64,000 bases of DNA. Source: Maribacter zhoushanensis. Its GTDB lineage: Bacteria > Bacteroidota > Bacteroidia > Flavobacteriales > Flavobacteriaceae. The notes beneath the pieces are model-generated. The model worked only from the letters and a program-made list of their open reading frames with translations, was not told the origin of the DNA and ran no database searches. Below, one piece after another: positions 7,528 to 17,181 of this stretch. A program made the position numbers and the translations under genes. Where the stretch lies: contig NZ_JARKMR010000004.1 in NCBI RefSeq assembly GCF_029350975.1, forward strand, positions 1 through 64,000, written 5' to 3'. Positions within the stretch are counted from its first letter, which is position 1, and every line of letters starts with the position of its first letter.

Positions 7528-8274
7528 ATGGGCATATTTAAAAAATTATTTGGCGGTGAAGCTTCAAAAGGAAAAACAGAAGGTGAATCTTCTAATTTCA
7601 AAGCTTTTGATAAAACAGATTACAACACTCTTAAAGAGTTAATAGAGCAACATGCAGGACTCTCTTTTGAGAAACAAATGAATTTTAGTGATGTAATTAG
7701 ATCAAGTGCCTGGGAACTTGATATGGGAAAAGGAAACATCATTTTTGGAGATTTGGACTTCCCTATTCAAATTATAGGTTCGCTTTCTTTTAATGACAGT
7801 TCTTGGATGTGGGGATGGGCTAACGCAAAAAGTGGCATGCCAGAAAATCTTCTGGTTCAATCTAACCAGCTTAAAGAAATTGGACTTAAAAAGAACATTA
7901 AAGAACTAACTGATGGGCATTTTAATGTAGCAGAAGGTTTTGAGCATAAAATAGGTATGATGGCATGTGGCTTATTTAAGTGTAAAAGTTACTACTGTGC
8001 CAATTACGGACAAGGAACTCTTGTAGTCACCATTGACGATGACAAAATACCTGAAATAGATAAAAACAGATTAGAAAAAGTATTGACCAATTTTCCTCAA
8101 CTAATTGGCGCTGTAGATTTAAACCATAAGAATACATTTAAAAACTATTTAATTGACAGAGCTTTTGAACTGAATATCTCAGAAAACAAAATTGAGGGTA
8201 TGAAGAACGGTAAGGTTTTAACTGCTGAATTTGATGAACTTAATAGATTAAAATCATTGAACGGAAAACTATAA
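7528..8274 (+). CDS. Hypothetical cytosolic protein (DUF6882-like)
   Basis: The protein is 248 residues long with no signal peptide. It starts MGIFKKLFGGE, like its broken upstream neighbour (MSIVDLLFGKKK). A central Trp-rich block, SSWMWGWANAKSGMP, follows FGDLDFPIQIIGSLSF. This resembles the DUF6882 type, where a similar Trp motif is the signature, but the family assignment is from memory. A Cys-containing segment FKCKSYYCANYGQG follows. The C-terminal 60 residues look like a separate small domain. Function is unknown. Confidence 0.5.
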   Translation: MGIFKKLFGGEASKGKTEGESSNFKAFDKTDYNTLKELIEQHAGLSFEKQMNFSDVIRSSAWELDMGKGNIIFGDLDFPIQIIGSLSFNDSSWMWGWANAKSGMPENLLVQSNQLKEIGLKKNIKELTDGHFNVAEGFEHKIGMMACGLFKCKSYYCANYGQGTLVVTIDDDKIPEIDKNRLEKVLTNFPQLIGAVDLNHKNTFKNYLIDRAFELNISENKIEGMKNGKVLTAEFDELNRLKSLNGKL

Positions 8275-8469
8275 ATGGTTGTTCAACCTTTTAGGTTATT
8301 GGTCGTTACCTGAATATCAAAAGAACTGTATCTATGTACAAAACTATCGGATAATCAAAGTCATTTATTATAATACTTCTAAGCTGGTCTCCATAATATT
8401 TGGTTTTTTATATTTTTATGTAGTAGCTGATAACTTGAGAAAATTATCGTTGGCATATAATCTAATCAT

Positions 8470-10767
8470 ATGAAGGAAGTGAATAGTGTTTTAAAAAACC
8501 AACTAGAAGAAACCATTATTGATTGTAAAAAGTTAGATGGATATGATAATCTAAATTACCGAATTACTACTGCCGATAACTCCTACATTTTTAAAACCTA
8601 TCCATACTCAGAAGCTACTTATGATATGGTTGAAGCAGAGAACAACGCGCTATTGTTTATACAAAACGATTTTGAAGATATGGTTCCCAAACCAATTCCC
8701 TTCAAAGATTACACATATTTGAAAGCTTTTTCAAATAACGAGAAACCATCCATATACAGAATACTTTCTTTTTTGGAGGGCGATTTTTTAGGGGATGTTA
8801 CGCCCACAAAGAAAGTAGTTACATCTTTAGGTACTTTTCTAGCAGAATTAGACCTAAAACTAAAAGGTCTTAAAGACTACACCATACAAAGTAGAGAATG
8901 GGAATGGGACCTCCAATATTTTCATTTAAACAAAAAGTATATCAATGACATCCAAAATGCGACAGATAGAAATATTGTCCGTTATTTTTTTAGTCAGTTT
9001 GAAGAAAATGTAAAACCCTTATTCCCAGAATTAAGAAAGCAAATTATACATAATGATGCCAACGAATGGAATATTCTTGTACAGAACAACAAGATATCCG
9101 GTATTATAGATTTTGGAAATCTGGCACATACATTTCTTATCAACGAGCTCGCCATTGCTATTACATACATATGTTATGATAAAGAGAATCCGCTAGAGTG
9201 GGCTATACTTCTATTGAAGTCTTACCACCAAAAACTTCCGCTAGAAGCTAAAGAAATAAGCATTCTATACTACTTAATAGCTGCCAGATTATGTACTAGT
9301 GTTTGCAACTCTGCACATGCAAAAAAGGTGAATCCAGATAATAGTTACGCATCCATAAGCGAGCAATCGGCTTGGAAAACACTACACTGTTGGTTGACTA
9401 TAAACCCCATACATGCTGAAAACGAATTTAGAAAAGCAGCTAATCTTTCTATAGATAAACCTGCATCAATTGAAAGTCTCATCAAAAGAAGGTACGAACA
9501 CATAAGTTCTATTTTATCAACGAGCTACAAAGAGCCCATACATATGGTAAAGTCTGCATTTCAATATATGTATGACGCAGAGGGGAATACATTTTTAGAC
9601 GCCTATAATAACATACCCCATGTTGGTCATTCTCACCCAAAAGTGGTAGAAGCTGCCCAACGGCAACTAACTAAATTAAATACAAACACACGCTATATCT
9701 ATGATGAGTTAGCAGATTATGCAGAGAAATTATTAAAACATTTTCCACCAAATCTGAATAAAGTTTTTTTCGTGAATTCAGGTAGCGCAGCAAGTGATTT
9801 AGCCGTACGCATGGCAAATAATCACACCAAAAGTGATACCATGATGGTCATGGAATCTGGCTACCATGGCAATACCCAAATTGCCATAGATATTAGCGAT
9901 TATAAGTTCAATAATGCAAAAGGTAAAGGTCAAAAAAACCACATTATTAAAGCGATTCTCCCAGACACGTACAGAGGTAAATACAGTGCTAACAACCCTA
10001 ATGCCGGAACATTATATGGCAAAGATGCCGTTGCTCAAATAAAACAAAGTAAACAACCTATATCTGCCTTTATAAGTGAACCAATATTGGGTTGCGCAGG
10101 TCAAGTACCATTAGCTGATGGCTATTTAAAAGAAGTATACCCAGCTATTAGAGCACAAGGTGGCCTTTGTATAAGTGATGAAGTACAAACAGGTTTTGGA
10201 AGGTTAGGAAAGCATTTTTGGGGATATGAAGCCCATGGTGTAATACCAGACATGGTTATTTTAGGAAAACCTATAGCCAATGGTCACCCAATGGGAGCGG
10301 TTGTTTGTACAAAAGAAATTGCAGAGTCTTTTGAAAAAGGCGTTGAGTTTTTCAGTTCTTTTGGCGGCAACCCAGTTTCTTGCACTATTGCAAGTACAGT
10401 TCTAGATGTTATTGAAGAAGAAAATCTACAAGAGAACGCAAAAATTGTTGGGAATCATTACATGGCTCTTTTAAAAGATTTAATGCTAAAATATAGCTGC
10501 ATTGGCGATGTTAGAGGTTCAGGTTTATTTATAGGTTTTGACATCGTTAAGGATCAAACCAAAACACCAAATACTGCACTAGCCAGCCATATAAAAAATG
10601 AATTAAGAAACAGACATATTATAGTAAGCACAGACGGACCGTTCGATAATGTGATTAAAACGAAGCCACCGCTCTGCTTTAATAAAGAAAATGCTGAAAA
10701 AGTAGTTGCGACCGTCAGTGATATTCTTGAAGAATATTATAATGTTGGAGCAATTTTTGATGTTTAA
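8470..10767 (+). CDS. APH-type kinase fused to class III aminotransferase
   Basis: This 765-residue fusion has an N-terminal aminoglycoside/choline-kinase-like domain (about 1-310) with catalytic HNDANEWN (His194, Asp196) and DFG at 215-217. A class III PLP enzyme follows (about 355-765) with NSGSAASD (436-443), ISDEVQTGFGRLG (568-580) and PLP-binding Lys600 in ILGKPIANG. Such fusions are related to hydroxylysine kinase plus phospho-lyase, or to ethanolamine-phosphate phospho-lyase, so a two-step kinase then phospho-lyase reaction on an amino alcohol is likely but inferred. Many relatives carry an M23 peptidase domain between the two, and this one does not. Confidence 0.8.
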   Translation: MKEVNSVLKNQLEETIIDCKKLDGYDNLNYRITTADNSYIFKTYPYSEATYDMVEAENNALLFIQNDFEDMVPKPIPFKDYTYLKAFSNNEKPSIYRILSFLEGDFLGDVTPTKKVVTSLGTFLAELDLKLKGLKDYTIQSREWEWDLQYFHLNKKYINDIQNATDRNIVRYFFSQFEENVKPLFPELRKQIIHNDANEWNILVQNNKISGIIDFGNLAHTFLINELAIAITYICYDKENPLEWAILLLKSYHQKLPLEAKEISILYYLIAARLCTSVCNSAHAKKVNPDNSYASISEQSAWKTLHCWLTINPIHAENEFRKAANLSIDKPASIESLIKRRYEHISSILSTSYKEPIHMVKSAFQYMYDAEGNTFLDAYNNIPHVGHSHPKVVEAAQRQLTKLNTNTRYIYDELADYAEKLLKHFPPNLNKVFFVNSGSAASDLAVRMANNHTKSDTMMVMESGYHGNTQIAIDISDYKFNNAKGKGQKNHIIKAILPDTYRGKYSANNPNAGTLYGKDAVAQIKQSKQPISAFISEPILGCAGQVPLADGYLKEVYPAIRAQGGLCISDEVQTGFGRLGKHFWGYEAHGVIPDMVILGKPIANGHPMGAVVCTKEIAESFEKGVEFFSSFGGNPVSCTIASTVLDVIEEENLQENAKIVGNHYMALLKDLMLKYSCIGDVRGSGLFIGFDIVKDQTKTPNTALASHIKNELRNRHIIVSTDGPFDNVIKTKPPLCFNKENAEKVVATVSDILEEYYNVGAIFDV

Positions 10768-10773
10768 ATAAGT

Positions 10774-11241
10774 ATGGGGAAAACTGTCTTTTTAATTCTT
10801 ATTGGTTTGGCATTTACATTACCTGTGAAGGCGCAGAAAAAATTATACACTAATTCTGATTTTTATGGCACATGGTATTTACACAACTATGAATTAGAAG
10901 ATGATATATACATTTTTAAAAAAGAGAAATCATCAAATAATAAAGAAGAAAAATTAAATATAATAGTCACACTTCTTGAGTTAGGCAAATGCAGAGTTAA
11001 CTACGATCTAACTTCAGGTTTTTGCGGCAATGAAACATTTAAAGATTATAGCTGGTCGTTTGACAAAGATTTAGGCATCATAAATATTTATCATTCCAAA
11101 GAGTGGTTAAAGGAATTTAAAGAACAAAGTCCTGAAGATTTTAAAGATTTTGGCTTACCCGAAAAGTATAATTCCATGGAGCTTAAAATAGTTACACTTC
11201 AAAGTGGAGAAATAGGATTAGAAATTCTAGATTGGGAATGA
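10774..11241 (+). CDS. Secreted hypothetical protein, lipocalin-like
   Basis: The 155-residue protein carries a signal peptide (MGKTVFLILIGLAFTLPVKA, cleavage before QKK). The mature part begins FYGTWYLHNYEL, a G-x-W motif typical of lipocalin-like barrels, and continues with alternating strands and a conserved FCGNETFKDYSWSFD. It starts 6 bp after the fusion enzyme gene and may be co-transcribed. The next gene encodes a similar protein, so the two look like diverged paralogues. Ligand and role are unknown. Confidence 0.5.
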   Translation: MGKTVFLILIGLAFTLPVKAQKKLYTNSDFYGTWYLHNYELEDDIYIFKKEKSSNNKEEKLNIIVTLLELGKCRVNYDLTSGFCGNETFKDYSWSFDKDLGIINIYHSKEWLKEFKEQSPEDFKDFGLPEKYNSMELKIVTLQSGEIGLEILDWE

Positions 11242-11341
11242 TTTAATCTTAGCTTCTTTAAAATAATACTTGTAAAAAACTAAAATTTAATTTTCTCTTT
11301 TCTATAATTTATTTGGTACGTTTCTTGAAACATGAATTTTC

Positions 11342-11737
11342 ATGAAGCAAATAATATTATTTTCAATAATTCTTTTTAGCCTATCTATTTCTGCCCAAAA
11401 TCAGGAAATCAAAAAAATTAACATCATTGGTTGTTGGACAAAATCTATGGTTCCACATGAAAATGAAAACTTAAATGTTTATAGTAGTTGCGATACTAGT
11501 TCAGGCACTTTAAAAATCAATTTTAGAAAAAGCGGAGTTTATCGACTTTATTCAGCAAATTTAAATAGTCCGCAACGTTGCGGAAACTATATCGTAAAGA
11601 AAACAAACAAATTTGGCAAATATGAATACGATAGGGAAAAGCAAACTATAGATATATACACGTACGGTGGAAAGTATGAATATACATGGCAATTACACGA
11701 ATTGGATAATGGTAAAATAGCATTTGAAATAAAATAA
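11342..11737 (+). CDS. Secreted hypothetical protein, lipocalin-like
   Basis: The 131-residue protein has a signal peptide ending SLSISAQN. The mature sequence has IIGCWTKSM near the start, a Gly-x-Trp-like motif replaced by GCW, then SGVYRLYSANLNSPQRCGNY and TIDIYTYGGKYEYTWQLHEL. Order of features and spacing match the product of 10774-11241. It stands 100 bp downstream with an AT-rich promoter-like gap, so it may have its own promoter. Function is not known. Confidence 0.5.
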   Translation: MKQIILFSIILFSLSISAQNQEIKKINIIGCWTKSMVPHENENLNVYSSCDTSSGTLKINFRKSGVYRLYSANLNSPQRCGNYIVKKTNKFGKYEYDREKQTIDIYTYGGKYEYTWQLHELDNGKIAFEIK

Positions 11738-11916
11738 AATTAACTCAACTCCATTTTTGTATACTGCGTATTGAAGTACCTTTTTTGTATAATAATTTAA
11801 AATTTTAGGAATAATTGGGTGTCTGTATTATAATCAACCAAAGTCTACACCAGAATAAACACAGATTCTAGGTCAAAGAAAAAGGTCTATGTATATTTAA
11901 AGAGCCATTAAATGTT

Positions 11917-13509
11917 ATGGCTCATTTAAAGCATGACCATTTGAAAAATAATTACAACTATCTCCAACTGCTTCTGTTCACCTTTCTTAGCATATACTCC
12001 TGTTACGCTCAAAAGAAAGCAAATAGCAAACCAAACATATTGTTCATCTCCGTTGATGACCTAAGACCTACTTTAGGTGTCTATGGAGATACGGTAGCCA
12101 TTACGCCTAATATGGATCAATTAGCTGGTGAGGGTATGACCTTTAGGCAAACATTTTCACAAGTAGCGGTTTGTGCACCATCTAGAGCCAGTTTAATGAC
12201 CGGGTTAAGACCAGACTCTACGCGTGTATGGCATTTAGGAGATAAGTTTAGAGAAATATACCCTTCTACGGTAACAATGCCACAGCATTTTGCAAAAAAT
12301 GGTTATCATACAGTTAATCTCGGTAAAATTTTTCATAATTATATGCCCGATTCTATATCATGGAACGAGCCTGACCTGAGACCTTCGCAATATCTTCAAA
12401 AAGACTGGTTAAAAAGAGATGGAGAAACATTCTATATTGATGCCGAAGTAAATAAATCACAAGCGGTAAAACGAGATTCTTTATTAAAATTAAAACCGGT
12501 TCGATACGCCGATGGTTGGAATACGGGACCGGCTTGGGAAGCAGCCGATGTTCATGATACACTATACTATGATGGTGCACAAACTGAATTAGCAAAAAGA
12601 ACGCTTACCCGTTTAGCAAATTCAGAGACTCCATTTTATATGGGCTTAGGTTTTTTTAGACCACACCTGCCGTTTACCGCTCCAAAAAAATACTGGGATT
12701 TATATGATGCTAAAGACATTCCATTAGCGGCAAACCCCAAAGTGCCCAAAAACGCTCCTGACCATACCATGAACTCCATGTATGAGTTAAGACATTATGA
12801 TGGTTTTAATGATATCGGGCACCCTCAGTCAGATTTTAAAATGAATGAAGAAAGGTCTCGTAAATTAATACACGGGTATTATGCCAGTGTAAGCTATGTA
12901 GATGCTTTAGTTGGCAATTTAGTTGCACATTTAAAAGAAATAGGACTTTACGACAACACTGTTATTATACTTTGGGGTGATCATGGCTGGAAATTAGGAG
13001 ACCATAATAGTTGGGGTAAAATGACGAATTATAATATTGATTTACAAGTACCTATGATTATTAGATATCCAAACCAAGAAAATAGAGGAGCTCAAACTTT
13101 TGAAATAACCGAGTTGGTAGATATGTTTCCTTCTTTATGTGAAATTGCTGGTATTGAAGTTCCCAGCTATATGCAAGGAACAAGCTTTTTGCCTTTAATA
13201 AAAGACCCGAAACGTTCATGGAAAAGTGCAGCCTTTAGTCAGTTTCATAGAAGACCTAAAGTTTCTGCAGATGGAAATCGTTACATGGGCTATTCCATCA
13301 ACACAAAAGAATATCATTATATTGAATGGTACACTTGGGATGCAAAAACGGGCACCAGAGGAGAATTGACCAGTAAAGAGTTATTTGACAGAATAAATGA
13401 CCCTTATGAAACTGTCAATATCGCAGGTAACAGAGAACTAAGCGAGGTAACCATTATCTTATCAAAACAACTTGAAAAAGGTTGGAAACATGCAATACCC
13501 CACCTCTAA
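11917..13509 (+). CDS. Secreted sulfatase, iduronate-2-sulfatase-like
   Basis: This 530-residue enzyme has a secretion signal (hydrophobic residues 17-29, ending SCYAQ). It has the metal site SVDDLR at 45-50, the formylglycine motif CAPSR with Cys86, and WGDHGWKLGDH in the second half. It closes with the C-terminal subdomain holding LFDRINDPYETVNIA. The spacing and the HLGDKFREIYPS-type segment match iduronate-2-sulfatase-like family S1 enzymes, which remove sulfate esters from algal or animal polysaccharides. A separate maturase is needed for Cys-to-formylglycine conversion and is not in this window. Confidence 0.88.
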   Translation: MAHLKHDHLKNNYNYLQLLLFTFLSIYSCYAQKKANSKPNILFISVDDLRPTLGVYGDTVAITPNMDQLAGEGMTFRQTFSQVAVCAPSRASLMTGLRPDSTRVWHLGDKFREIYPSTVTMPQHFAKNGYHTVNLGKIFHNYMPDSISWNEPDLRPSQYLQKDWLKRDGETFYIDAEVNKSQAVKRDSLLKLKPVRYADGWNTGPAWEAADVHDTLYYDGAQTELAKRTLTRLANSETPFYMGLGFFRPHLPFTAPKKYWDLYDAKDIPLAANPKVPKNAPDHTMNSMYELRHYDGFNDIGHPQSDFKMNEERSRKLIHGYYASVSYVDALVGNLVAHLKEIGLYDNTVIILWGDHGWKLGDHNSWGKMTNYNIDLQVPMIIRYPNQENRGAQTFEITELVDMFPSLCEIAGIEVPSYMQGTSFLPLIKDPKRSWKSAAFSQFHRRPKVSADGNRYMGYSINTKEYHYIEWYTWDAKTGTRGELTSKELFDRINDPYETVNIAGNRELSEVTIILSKQLEKGWKHAIPHL

Positions 13510-13560
13510 GAAATAAATTGATCAAGAAAATAACATTACAGTGATTATCAAAATTTATAA

Positions 13561-13788
13561 TATAAAATCATAAGGGATGTTCATGTGATGCCGATAGTAT
13601 TAGGGATTGGTTATGCTATGGACGGGTTTGGCTCATACGCGCAATTGAATATTGATAATAACAAATCAAAAGACCTAGATGATTGCCGTGGTCATTTTGA
13701 TAAAAAAAGAGGCTACCATTATCACGTGGATGCTGCAGGAAACAACAATTTCATTAATTATTTTAGTGTTTCATTAGCTAAAAACTAG
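13561..13788 (+). pseudogene. Fragment of a YHYH-domain protein
   Basis: The frame from 13561 reads PIVLGIGYAMDGFGSYAQLN, then DLDDCRGHFDKKRGYHYHVD and NNFINYF. These are the hallmark His/Asp motifs of YHYH-domain secreted proteins. The usual N-terminal 100 or more residues are absent, since a TAA lies just upstream at 13558-13560, and the end lacks the usual final Cys segment. It is a remnant sitting 50 bp behind the sulfatase. The next 256 bp (13789-14044) show no gene. Confidence 0.6.
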
Positions 13789-14044
13789 GTACGTTTATTT
13801 GAAATCTAATATATCTTCATCGTTATTTAGAAAGAATATTTTAATATAGTAATTTCTTTTTGCATGTTAGAACCTCTCAATTACAGGGACTATAGTCCTT
13901 AATTAGTCAATGATTTAAATATCTTTGTAATCACCGAAATCTTACTAATAAACAGTAACACTTCATCTAAAACTAGCTATTTGTATAAAGGAAAAAAGTA
14001 GTTTCTATTTGTGTTTTTTCTAGTATCGATTTAATCATAACGCA

Positions 14045-14779
14045 ATGTTTAGACACCAAGGTAAAAGCAGGAAATTAAAGCACAATCTGCAGATTGCCAC
14101 TATTTTATCTTTTGTTGCAGGTATTGTAAACGTAACTGGTTTTTTAGCATACAATCAACTTACCACAAATGTAACAGGGCATTTTGCCTTATTCATGAAC
14201 GATGTTGCAAATTTAGATTTCTGGAAAGGCACGGTTTATTTCCTTTATATATTTTCTTTCCTTTTTGGATCATTCTTCTCTAGTTTTCTAATTGAAAAAT
14301 TTAAAAAGAACAAACAACTAAACGTTTTTATGGTACCAACTATAGTAGAATGTTTAATACTAATAGCCATACCGGTTTATAGTAACGCCTTTCCAATTAC
14401 CCATCCAAATTTAATTGTAAGTGCGCTTCTATTTGCAATGGGACTACAAAACTCTTTCGTAACCAAAATTTCAAATGCTGTTGTAAGAACAACACACCTT
14501 ACAGGTTTATTTACCGACCTAGGAATTGAGCTTTCACAATTATTTTTTCCGGAACAGCATCCTAATAAAGAGAAATTAAAATCCACTATTAGGCTCCGCC
14601 TTTTTATTATTTGCTTCTTTTTTCTTGGAGGAATATTTGGTGGTTTCCTCTACTTGCAGCTTAACCTAAAACTAAATACCCTAATTGCTGCTGCATTTAT
14701 TTTATTAGCAAGCTTATTCTATGACGATTTTAGATATCAATTTATACGTACTAGAAGAAAATATACGCAGCGTAGTTGA
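14045..14779 (+). CDS. YoaK/DUF1275-family membrane protein
   Basis: The 244-residue protein has about six transmembrane segments. The family signature lies near the start: SFVAGIVNVTGFLAYNQLTT followed by NVTGHFALFMN. The third quarter contains MGLQNSFVTKISNAVVRTTH and LTGLFTDLGIEL, the most conserved YoaK block. The loop with HPNKEKLKS precedes the last helices. The molecular role of the family is poorly defined. It stands alone with its own leader and no operon partner. Confidence 0.8.
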   Translation: MFRHQGKSRKLKHNLQIATILSFVAGIVNVTGFLAYNQLTTNVTGHFALFMNDVANLDFWKGTVYFLYIFSFLFGSFFSSFLIEKFKKNKQLNVFMVPTIVECLILIAIPVYSNAFPITHPNLIVSALLFAMGLQNSFVTKISNAVVRTTHLTGLFTDLGIELSQLFFPEQHPNKEKLKSTIRLRLFIICFFFLGGIFGGFLYLQLNLKLNTLIAAAFILLASLFYDDFRYQFIRTRRKYTQRS

Positions 14780-14818
14780 ATTATAATAACCAATAAAATC
14801 TAAAATACATCAAAGACT

Positions 14819-14947
14819 ATGAAAAATATATTGTCCACATTCCTTCTCGCAAAACAATTAGTTTCTTGTAACTTATAAGATAAAACTGCAACTACAAAAG
14901 TTTTCAAAACAGAAAAAACTACAGGCACTTATGTTAAACTTGAATAG
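14819..14947 (+). pseudogene. Remnant of a small lipoprotein gene
   Basis: ATG 14819 starts MKNILSTFLLAKQLVSCNL, a lipoprotein-like signal with a Cys, but codon 20 (14876-14878) is TAA. The same frame then continues DKTATTKVFKTEKTTGTYVK to a TAG at 14945-14947. It resembles a short lipoprotein with a nonsense mutation or a decayed 5' end. The rest of the 14780-15326 interval is AT-rich and shows no other gene. Confidence 0.35.
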
Positions 14948-15326
14948 CAATTGAAATATAAAAAATCAGTAGAATTAAACCCATACAATAAAAAAAAAAA
15001 TTTTTTTGGGAACTAAAACAAGAATAGAATCAACTATTTATAGCATCTCAAGTCTTAATAAAAAAGATTAGTTGAATTTAAGAATTTGAATAAACTCTTA
15101 TTAGCTAATAATTGATATTAAAATTAGTTTCAACCAAACATTTTTTAACCTTATTAACAAACTTGTTAATACTACATTTTAATGTCAGATAATTCATCGG
15201 ATATAAATTCTTATTTTGGTAGAAAAATTTAAAACCTTAGCATTTAAAATGGGGTTACTATAATTTTTATATCTATAAATACCAACCACCGCTAATTAAT
15301 AAGCATATTTTAAAAAACCGAACCAA

Positions 15327-15638
15327 ATGCAAAATGAAGAGTCTAAAAACAATAAAGGACAAACGATAATTATAAATCAGCAAAAAGAAACAAACAGCAT
15401 AGGCACAGCTGGCTTTGTAATTTCTATAGTTTGATTGATAATTGGTTGTGTTCCTATACTAGGTTGGTGCATTTGGTTTTTAGGTCTAATACTATCGTTT
15501 ATTGGTATTTTTAGCAAACCCAGAACTTTGGCTATTATAGGTCTGATTATCTCTTTAATTGGTATTATTTTACTATTATTTGTATTTGCCAATTTAGCGT
15601 TATTTGGGGCAGCGGCACAAGATATGAATGGAGCTTAG
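15327..15638 (+). pseudogene. Small membrane protein gene with in-frame TGA
   Basis: The 104-codon frame from ATG 15327 begins MQNEESKNNKGQTIIINQQK and has TGA at 15432-15434 (codon 36). It then continues LIIGCVPILGWCIWFLGLIL with a second segment AIIGLIISLIGIILLLFVFA. The TGA sits in the first membrane helix, where TGG (Trp) would fit. The intact protein would be a two-helix membrane protein of the soluble-N-tail type common in flavobacteria. Downstream starts such as TTG 15435 would lose the tail. Confidence 0.6.
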
Positions 15639-15951
15639 TAAAAAAATCTATCTTTTTTACTTATAATTTATTAATTATCACAAAATAAATTACAATAAGA
15701 AATTCAGTTTTTTTTTAATAACAAAATAAAATAGCCTTAAATAATTTTTAGATTTTGGAAGGTTTATGAGGTTTTATTGTTCAATATTCTAAAACTGTGA
15801 TTAATGTAAATATCCTTTATATTTTTCAACAAAATCAGAACATTTTACAACATTCTCTAAATATCTCTGTTTCTTTTATATATCATTTTCAAAAGCCATT
15901 AAACACTAGTATGGCCAATAAATGTAAATTTTAAAATTAATTTAAAATAAA
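15639..15951. other. AT-rich intergenic region without visible gene
   Basis: This 313-bp gap between the broken membrane-protein gene and the M48 peptidase gene is very AT-rich with several poly-T runs. I see no open frame, hairpin terminator or repeat in it. It presumably holds the promoter of the peptidase-helicase operon, but no clear -7 box could be chosen. Confidence 0.5.
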
Positions 15952-17181
15952 ATGACATCTACCTCTAAAATTGAGATTTATGATTTTCACACAAAACTTA
16001 AAGATCATTTTAAATCGAGAAAGAAAACTTGGGATTGGTTTGCAAACCAAAAGATAAAAACGGACCAAAAGAAAGAAGTAAAAACATCTATACTTAAAAA
16101 CACATTTAGACTTGAAAGAACTGATTATGAAAACTTATATACCATAAGTGATGAAGTCTGTTCCGCTTTACAAATTGATGCACAAGTAACATTTTATCAA
16201 GAACAAAACAGCGTACAACTAAATACTAGCATTTGTATCATTGAAAATGAAGCTCATATCGTCTTTAGTGGAAACGTTTTGAATATTTTAAATTCTGACG
16301 AGCAAAAAGCACTTTTAGGCCATGAGCTTGGTCATTACCTATTTTCTAAAATGGATAATGAAGCTTATGAGGTTACAGAAAGAATTATAGATGCACTTTC
16401 TGCAGATGTAAATAGCGATGACGCGTATATTGAAACATTTAGAAAGTTTAAGTTATACTTAGAACTGTTTTGTGATAGTTGCGCCTTTAATGTATGCGCA
16501 GAAAAAGAAAGTATGATATCTACACTTGTTAAGTTAGAGACAGGCTTAAGTGAAGTAAATGCAAGTAGCTACCTTAAACAAGCCATGGAAATAATATCTG
16601 AAGATGAAGACTTAATAACAGAAAGGTCAACACACCCAGAATCTTACATAAGGTCAATAGCGCTACATCAAAAAGCTGAAAATTTAGAAGAAAAAGAAAT
16701 TGTAGCTATTAAACAATTAGTAGAAGGCAGTCTAGATTTAAATAAATTAGATTTATTTCAGCAACACAAATTAAAAGATATTTCATTGTCATTAATACAA
16801 TTAATTCTGAAACCTAAATGGATGCAAACAGAATTAACCCAAAATTTAGCACATGAATATTTTGCCAATTATAGTAAAGAAAAGTCTGGTTTTAGTCTTA
16901 CTGAGATAAAAGATTTTATAAGTGAAATGCATGTAAACTGCAAAAATTACTTAAGCTATATTTTACTAGATTTTACTAGAGCAGATAATGAGCTAGAACT
17001 GCTACCATTAGGGCATACGATGGAAATTTCAGAATTACTAGACATAAATAAAGATTATGTCAAAGTTGTAAAAAAAGAATTAAAACTTAATCAAAAAGAG
17101 CTTAAAAAAATTCAATCACAAATCTTAGAGGATTATCAAAACATTAGAGAAGGTGATGGAGAAAGCTTATACAAAGAATAG
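15952..17181 (+). CDS. M48-like zinc metallopeptidase, first gene of a helicase operon
   Basis: The 409-residue protein has the zinc-peptidase motif HELGH at 124-128 (His124, Glu125, His128). The likely third ligand is Glu171, in LELFCDSCAFNVC. Preceding it is the FSGNVLNILNSDEQ segment typical of M48 peptidases. No transmembrane helix or signal is visible, unlike HtpX, so it should be cytosolic. The C-terminal 170 residues are helical and of unknown type. Its end overlaps the start of the large helicase gene, which implies translational coupling and a shared function. Confidence 0.72.
   Translation: MTSTSKIEIYDFHTKLKDHFKSRKKTWDWFANQKIKTDQKKEVKTSILKNTFRLERTDYENLYTISDEVCSALQIDAQVTFYQEQNSVQLNTSICIIENEAHIVFSGNVLNILNSDEQKALLGHELGHYLFSKMDNEAYEVTERIIDALSADVNSDDAYIETFRKFKLYLELFCDSCAFNVCAEKESMISTLVKLETGLSEVNASSYLKQAMEIISEDEDLITERSTHPESYIRSIALHQKAENLEEKEIVAIKQLVEGSLDLNKLDLFQQHKLKDISLSLIQLILKPKWMQTELTQNLAHEYFANYSKEKSGFSLTEIKDFISEMHVNCKNYLSYILLDFTRADNELELLPLGHTMEISELLDINKDYVKVVKKELKLNQKELKKIQSQILEDYQNIREGDGESLYKE

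Noticed and set aside
8279-8473. 64-codon frame starting at TTG just after the DUF6882-like gene
   Set aside because: It starts with a rare codon, has no coding pattern and occupies the leader region of the kinase-aminotransferase gene.
4652-15434. Genome-wide recoding of TAG or TGA to explain the in-frame stops
   Set aside because: Many clearly intact genes here end in TAG or TGA (for example at 17179, 37799 and 11239), so both are normal stops.
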